From contig JBGAJN010000001.1 in assembly GCA_044224905.1 (NCBI GenBank), positions 1,488,001 to 1,552,000 on the forward strand: a stretch of 64,000 bases of DNA, written 5' to 3'. Origin of the DNA: JBGAJN01 sp044224905 (GTDB lineage: Bacteria; Verrucomicrobiota; Verrucomicrobiia; Limisphaerales; JBGAJN01). How positions within the stretch are numbered: position 1 is the stretch's first letter; every line of letters begins with the position of its first letter. The notes beneath the pieces were generated by a model. That model had not been told where the DNA came from. It saw only the letters and a list, made by a program, of their open reading frames with translations, and made no database searches. Made by a program: the position numbers and the translations under genes. Positions 55,301 to 61,300 of this stretch are shown here, piece after piece.

Positions 55301-58300
55301 TGATTTTCAACGGCGCGGGCACCAACATCCTCTCCGGTGACAATAGCAATTTGGGCGGTGACGTCTTCGTCAATGACACCGCCAAGTTGATTCTCACGAA
55401 CAACAACGCCCTCCGCGTGAACAACCGGGTCACCCTCGCCAGTGGCGCCACCTTGCAGATCAACGCCAGCCCGACGCTAAGCGAAATCAACGGTACGGGC
55501 AACATCACCAACAATTTCTCGACCAACACCGTGACTCTGACGCTTCAGCGCGACTTGGCGCAGGGGGCGACCACCATTGGAGGTTCCATTGGTGACGCAG
55601 CCGGTGCCGGAGGGTTGGCTACCGCCGTGCTCTCCTTCACGAAGAGCGGCACGGGCCTGTTGACTTTGACCAACAACAACCCCTTCAGCGGGGCATTGAC
55701 CGTGACAGGCGGCAACCAGATTTTCACCTTCAATGAAGGTGGCGAGCTCCGGCTCCAAGGCGAGAATGCGCGCGCCAGCACCAACACCAGCGTCGTGATC
55801 CAGCAAGGCGGCACGCTCACCCTCGGCTCCACGGTCGACACGGTGAAGGTGGACCGCCTTTCCGATCGCGGCACTGTGACGATGCAAAACGGAAACAACT
55901 TCCTGAACCTCAACGGGGCGAATTCTGCCGGCATCACCCGCGAAATTGTCAGCAACTTCACCATCAACACCGGCTTCCAGACCATCACGCTCAACCCGAC
56001 TGCGGGCAATGAAGCGGAACTGGTCTATCGCACCAACTTCACCCGCAACGGGAACTCTACCCTCCTCGTGCGCGGCACTGGGCTCGGCCAAGTGGCGGGA
56101 ACGGCCAACAGCTCACGCTTCTACGGGTCGGCTCCGGCGGGCGCGACCGGCACGGTGCTCAACAACTTCAACCTGCTGGGCGGCGGCGGGGCGGCTGGCA
56201 GCACCACGATCAGCATCAGCCCGTTTGTCATTGGCGACACCAGTGTGACGGGCTTCGGCGGTTCCTTCGTTACCTACGTGACCAACGCGACTGGCGTGGG
56301 GCCAACCAACGGCATCCGCCCGTTGACCGACGCGGAATACAATTCCGGCAACCTCGGCACTGCGGCGAAAGTCATCGCCCCGCTCTTTGCGCCGGACACT
56401 TTTGGCCTGACAAACTTCAACGTGGCACCGGGCGGCCAGACAGTGTCGGGTTCGCTGACGCCCGTCGTCAACGCCGTCCGTATCGGCGGCGGCACAGTGG
56501 ATATTGGCACCGGCCGCGTGCTCACCGTGGACAGTGGCGCGATCCTGATGACCAACGACACGACTATCACGGGCGGCACCCTGCTGTTCAACCGTGAAGC
56601 CGTCATCCATTCCATGGGCCCGGCTGCTTTGAACAACACTATCAATAGCGTCATCGCCGGCACTGGCGGTGTGACCTTCAGCGCGAACAATCCCGGCACC
56701 AGCGTCACCTTGGGTGGAAACAACATCTTCGTCGGCACCGTGAACATCAATGGTGACCCGTTGATCATCAACAACGCGGGCGCGTTGAACAGCTTCACCC
56801 CCAACAGCGTAACGATCAATGGTGGTCGACTCGCCCTCAACGGCAATAACATCTCGATCAATGCGCTGACCGTCAACGGACCGGCGGGCATTATTGAGAA
56901 CAACGCCGCCGGCAACGCCGCGTTGACCGTGTTCAGCGGCACCTTCAACGGCCTGCTTAGTGACGGCAACGGCGCCGGCACCTTGAGCCTGATCAAGAAC
57001 GGAACGGGCACGCTGAACCTCGTGGCCAACAACACCAGTTTCGCCAACAGCCTCAGCGGCGACATCATTCTCAACAGCGGCATTCTCCGTTACGGCTCCG
57101 ATCACGCGCTGGGCAATGGCACCCTCGTCATCAACGGCGGCCAGATCAACCCCGCCGGCGCCAACGCCCGAACAATCCCGAACCCGATTCGACTCGGTGG
57201 CAACATGGTTTACGGCGATCAGAACTCGACGACCTTCCAAGGGCCGTTCGACTTGGGCGGTGCGGTGCGCCAGGTCAGCGTTGACGGTGGCCAGAACGCA
57301 ACGTTCAACGGCCCGATCAGCAACGGTGGCTTCGTCAAGACGGGTGCCAACACCCTGACCTTGGGTGGCACCAACAACTTCGATGGCGCACTCGTCATCC
57401 GCGGTGGCCAGATCAATCTCAACAGCCCGGCGGCGTTGGGCAGCACGAATGGTGCGACGTTCATCTTGGGTGGCGCCCTTGATCTCAACGGCCAGGCTGG
57501 TCCATTCACCGAGTCATTCTTCATCGCCAGCGGTTCCACCGCCAACGCGCTGCGCAACACGGCGGGCACCAACGCGATCCTCAACGGCCCGATCACCCTC
57601 TTGGATGATGCCGTCATCGCCACCACTAACTACACGATCAACGGCCAGATCGCCGGCACGGGTGACTTGCAGATCAACACCGGCGGCACCGTCACCCTGA
57701 CCGCCTCCAACCGCCTCACCGGCGCCTTGAGCATCAACGGCATCGCGAATAACCCCGGTGCTGTGACCGTCAGCGGCCTTGCGGGCGCATTGGTGAATAC
57801 GACCAACATCCTCATTAACAGCGGCAACACGTTGAACTTGGGTGCCACCGCCGACACCGGCGCGAGCGCCGTGAACCTCAACCGCCTCAACGATGCAGCC
57901 CGGGTAACGCTGAACAGCGGTATTCTCGCGCTCGCGAACGGCACCAACACCACCGAGGTGATTGGTTCGTTGAACTTCAACTCGGGCCGCTCGGTGTTGA
58001 CCCTCAATCCGAGCTCTGGCTCACAAGTGACGCTGACCAACACCGGCACCATCGACCGCGGTACGGGTGCCACGGCTTTGCTGCGGGGAACAGCCCTCGG
58101 CCAACCGGCGGCTATTAACACCACACGTCTGACTGTCGCAGTCGCCAACGCCCCGGCGCAAATCGGCGGCGGCGGCGCCCAAGGCAGCCAAACCATCAGC
58201 ATCGTTCCATGGGCCGTCGGCGATAACAACATCGCCGGCCTCGGCACCAATTTCGTGACCTACAGCAATGTGACCGGCACGGGCTTCCGCGTGCTTGCGG

Positions 58301-61300
58301 ACTCCGAACTTGCCACCAACCTGCCGCTGGCGGGGCTGGCTCCGGTCATCACCACGAACTACATCAGCAGCTTCGGCTTCACCAATATCGCGGCCAACGG
58401 TAATCTCACTGTCAACGCCTTGAAGATCGGCACCAACACTGCGGTCAACAACCCAGTGATCGATCTTGGCACCACCACCCTCACCAACGTGAGCGGTGCA
58501 TTCCTCGTCTACCTCCCCTCGACTAGCACGAACCTGACGATCACCAACGGCGTGATTCAATTCGGGACCGCCGGCGTGGCGCGGGAAGGTATCTTCCACG
58601 TGGTGACGACCAACACGGCGTTCGTCATCACCAACGCGGCGCAGATGCTCGGTACCGGTGGCTTCACTTTCTCCCCCAACCAGACCGGTACCACGCTCAT
58701 CCTCTCCAACAACAACAACGGCTTGAGCGGCCCGATCACCATTAACGGCGGCACCGTGACTCTCACCACGGCGGGTTCGCTCGGCGCGGCCGGCAATGCG
58801 CTGACCAACTATGGCAACCTGAACCTCAACGGCATCAGCATCACCAACAACGGTATCGGTGGCAACCTCACCGTGGCGGGCGGCGCGGCGACGGTCGTGA
58901 ACCCCAACGTGACCCCGAGCACCATTACCTTGGATAACAGTGTCGATGCGAATTACGCCGGCACGATTGGCACGAACATCGCGCTCGTGAAGACCGGTGC
59001 GGGCACGCAGACGCTCTCCGGCGTCAACTCCTTCAGCAACGTGGTGATCAACAATGGTACCTTGGTTGCGTTGTCCAACCTCTCCACCCTCGGTAACGGC
59101 GCCGTCGTTTTGGCTGGCGGTAATGTCACTTACGGCCGCACCAACAGCGGCAACTTCAGCAACATCGTGAACGTGCTCTCCAACGGCACGATCACTTTGG
59201 ACAGCTTGGCGACGAAGACGGGCACCATCACCACGCTGGGCGCCGTGACGGTCACCAACGCCGCATCCTCCACGCTTACCCTCGCGGGTGCCAGTTCGAC
59301 CTCGGGAACCTTGCAATTGACCATCCCGACGATCAACCTCACCAACGCGAGCACGAACTTCACCTTGCTCGTGAACAACAACGGCCTTGGTGCAACCACG
59401 TTGGCGAACATCAGCAGCGGCGTTCAACTCGGAACCAATACCCTTACGGTCGATGGCACAGGCAATACCACCATCGCGGGCAACGCGGCTGGTATTACCA
59501 ATCAAGATCCCGCCTCAACCGCGCCTGCCCAACGCTTCGGCTTGGTCAAGCAAGGCACCGGCCTCCTGACCCTGACTGGCACCAACTACTTCACCAACGA
59601 CATCGCGATCCTTGGTGGCACCTTGCGCGGTCAGAGCAATGGCGCGTTTGGTCTGAGCACTAATCGCACGGCGATTGTCCTCGGCGGCGGTACGCTGCAG
59701 CTCGCCAATGCGGCTGCCACGGCCTTCCGCCAGAACGTCACGGTCTCCAATGACAGCACCATCATCGCCGATCGTGCAGTCTTGGGCGCGGGGGTGACCC
59801 ATTCCTTAAGCAACATACTGTTTACGAATGCAGCGGGGAACTACACAGTGACCGTCCTCGGCACCAACGCCAACTCCGGCACGATGGGTGTGAGCTTTAC
59901 CACCAACCTCTTGGCCTCCGGCAACAACGCCATCTTCAACGTCGCCAACAGCGGCCAGGGTGCCGATACGCTCCTGACCCTCGGCGGCGTCAGCGGCGGG
60001 TTGGACACCTCGATCACCAAGAGTGGCAACGGTATCTTGCTGATCAACGGTAACAACCTGACTGCCTTCACTGGTTCGATTACGAATAACGCGGGCATTC
60101 TCCGGGTGGGCAACACCGGCGCTTTGGGCGGTGGTTCGATTGCGGGCGGGGCGAGCGGTACTGTCATCGCGGGCGCCGCCACTCTCGACCTCAACGGAAT
60201 CAACGTAACCAACGAGCCGATCACGATCGGCGGCGCGGGCGTCAACGGGTTGGGCACCCTGATTAGCGGCACCGGGACGGGCATTGCGGGTAACCTCACC
60301 ATCACCAATGACACCACCTTCGGTGGCGCGGGCGGCATGCTCTTGAGCAATCTCTCCAGCGCGTTCACTCTCACCAAGGTCGGCGCGGGCACCTTGCAAA
60401 TCGGTGGTGCAACCAACACCTACTCGGGTGTCTTCAACGTCCTGCAGGGCACCCTGCAAGCCAATAGCGCCTCGGCGTTCGGCACCAATACGGTGAACGG
60501 TGGGCTTAACGTCTCCTCCGGTGCGGCGATCAACATCAACGGCCAGAGCATTCTCTCCGGCGACACCATCAACATGATATCTGGTTCCGGCCCGGCCGGA
60601 GCGGGTGCTTTCGTCAACACCAGCGGCACCTCGGGTCGCTTCGACGGTAACATCGTGCAGATGGGCGCCACCACCTACGGCGTAAGCGGCGCGGGCAACC
60701 TGACCAATAACGGCGTAATTAGCGGTATCGGCACCGTGAACAAGGCTGGTACCGGTGCAGGTTCGTGGATTCTGACCCGCAGCAACACCTACCGCGGCGA
60801 CACGCTGGTCAGCGGCGGCACCATGATTTTGGGCAACACCAACGGTTCTGCCCTTAGTTCGCCGCTCTTCACCGTCCAGTCCAACGGTGTTCTGAGCTTG
60901 GTCAATACCTCGGCCGCCAACAACACCAACCGCATCGGCGATTGTATCCAAATCCAACTCAACGCGGGTACCTTCAACTTCGTGAATGACAACAGCGCGG
61001 CCAATTACTTTGAAAAAGTCGGCGGGCTCCTCGTGGTATTGGGCGCCAACACCGTTAGTTCCACACCGGCCCCAGTGGCCAACACCTCGGAACTACGCCT
61101 GTGGGACTTGACCCGCACCGCTGGCTCCACCCTGAACTTCAGCGGCGCGGGTCTCGGCGGCAGCAGCAATATGATCGTCTTCGCCAATTCGCCAACTCTT
61201 GACGACGGCATCATCGGCGGTTGGGCTACGGTGAACTTCGCCGACTTCGCCACTCATGTTGGCGGCTCGGTAACCAACCTGTCGGTCTACAACACTGGCG

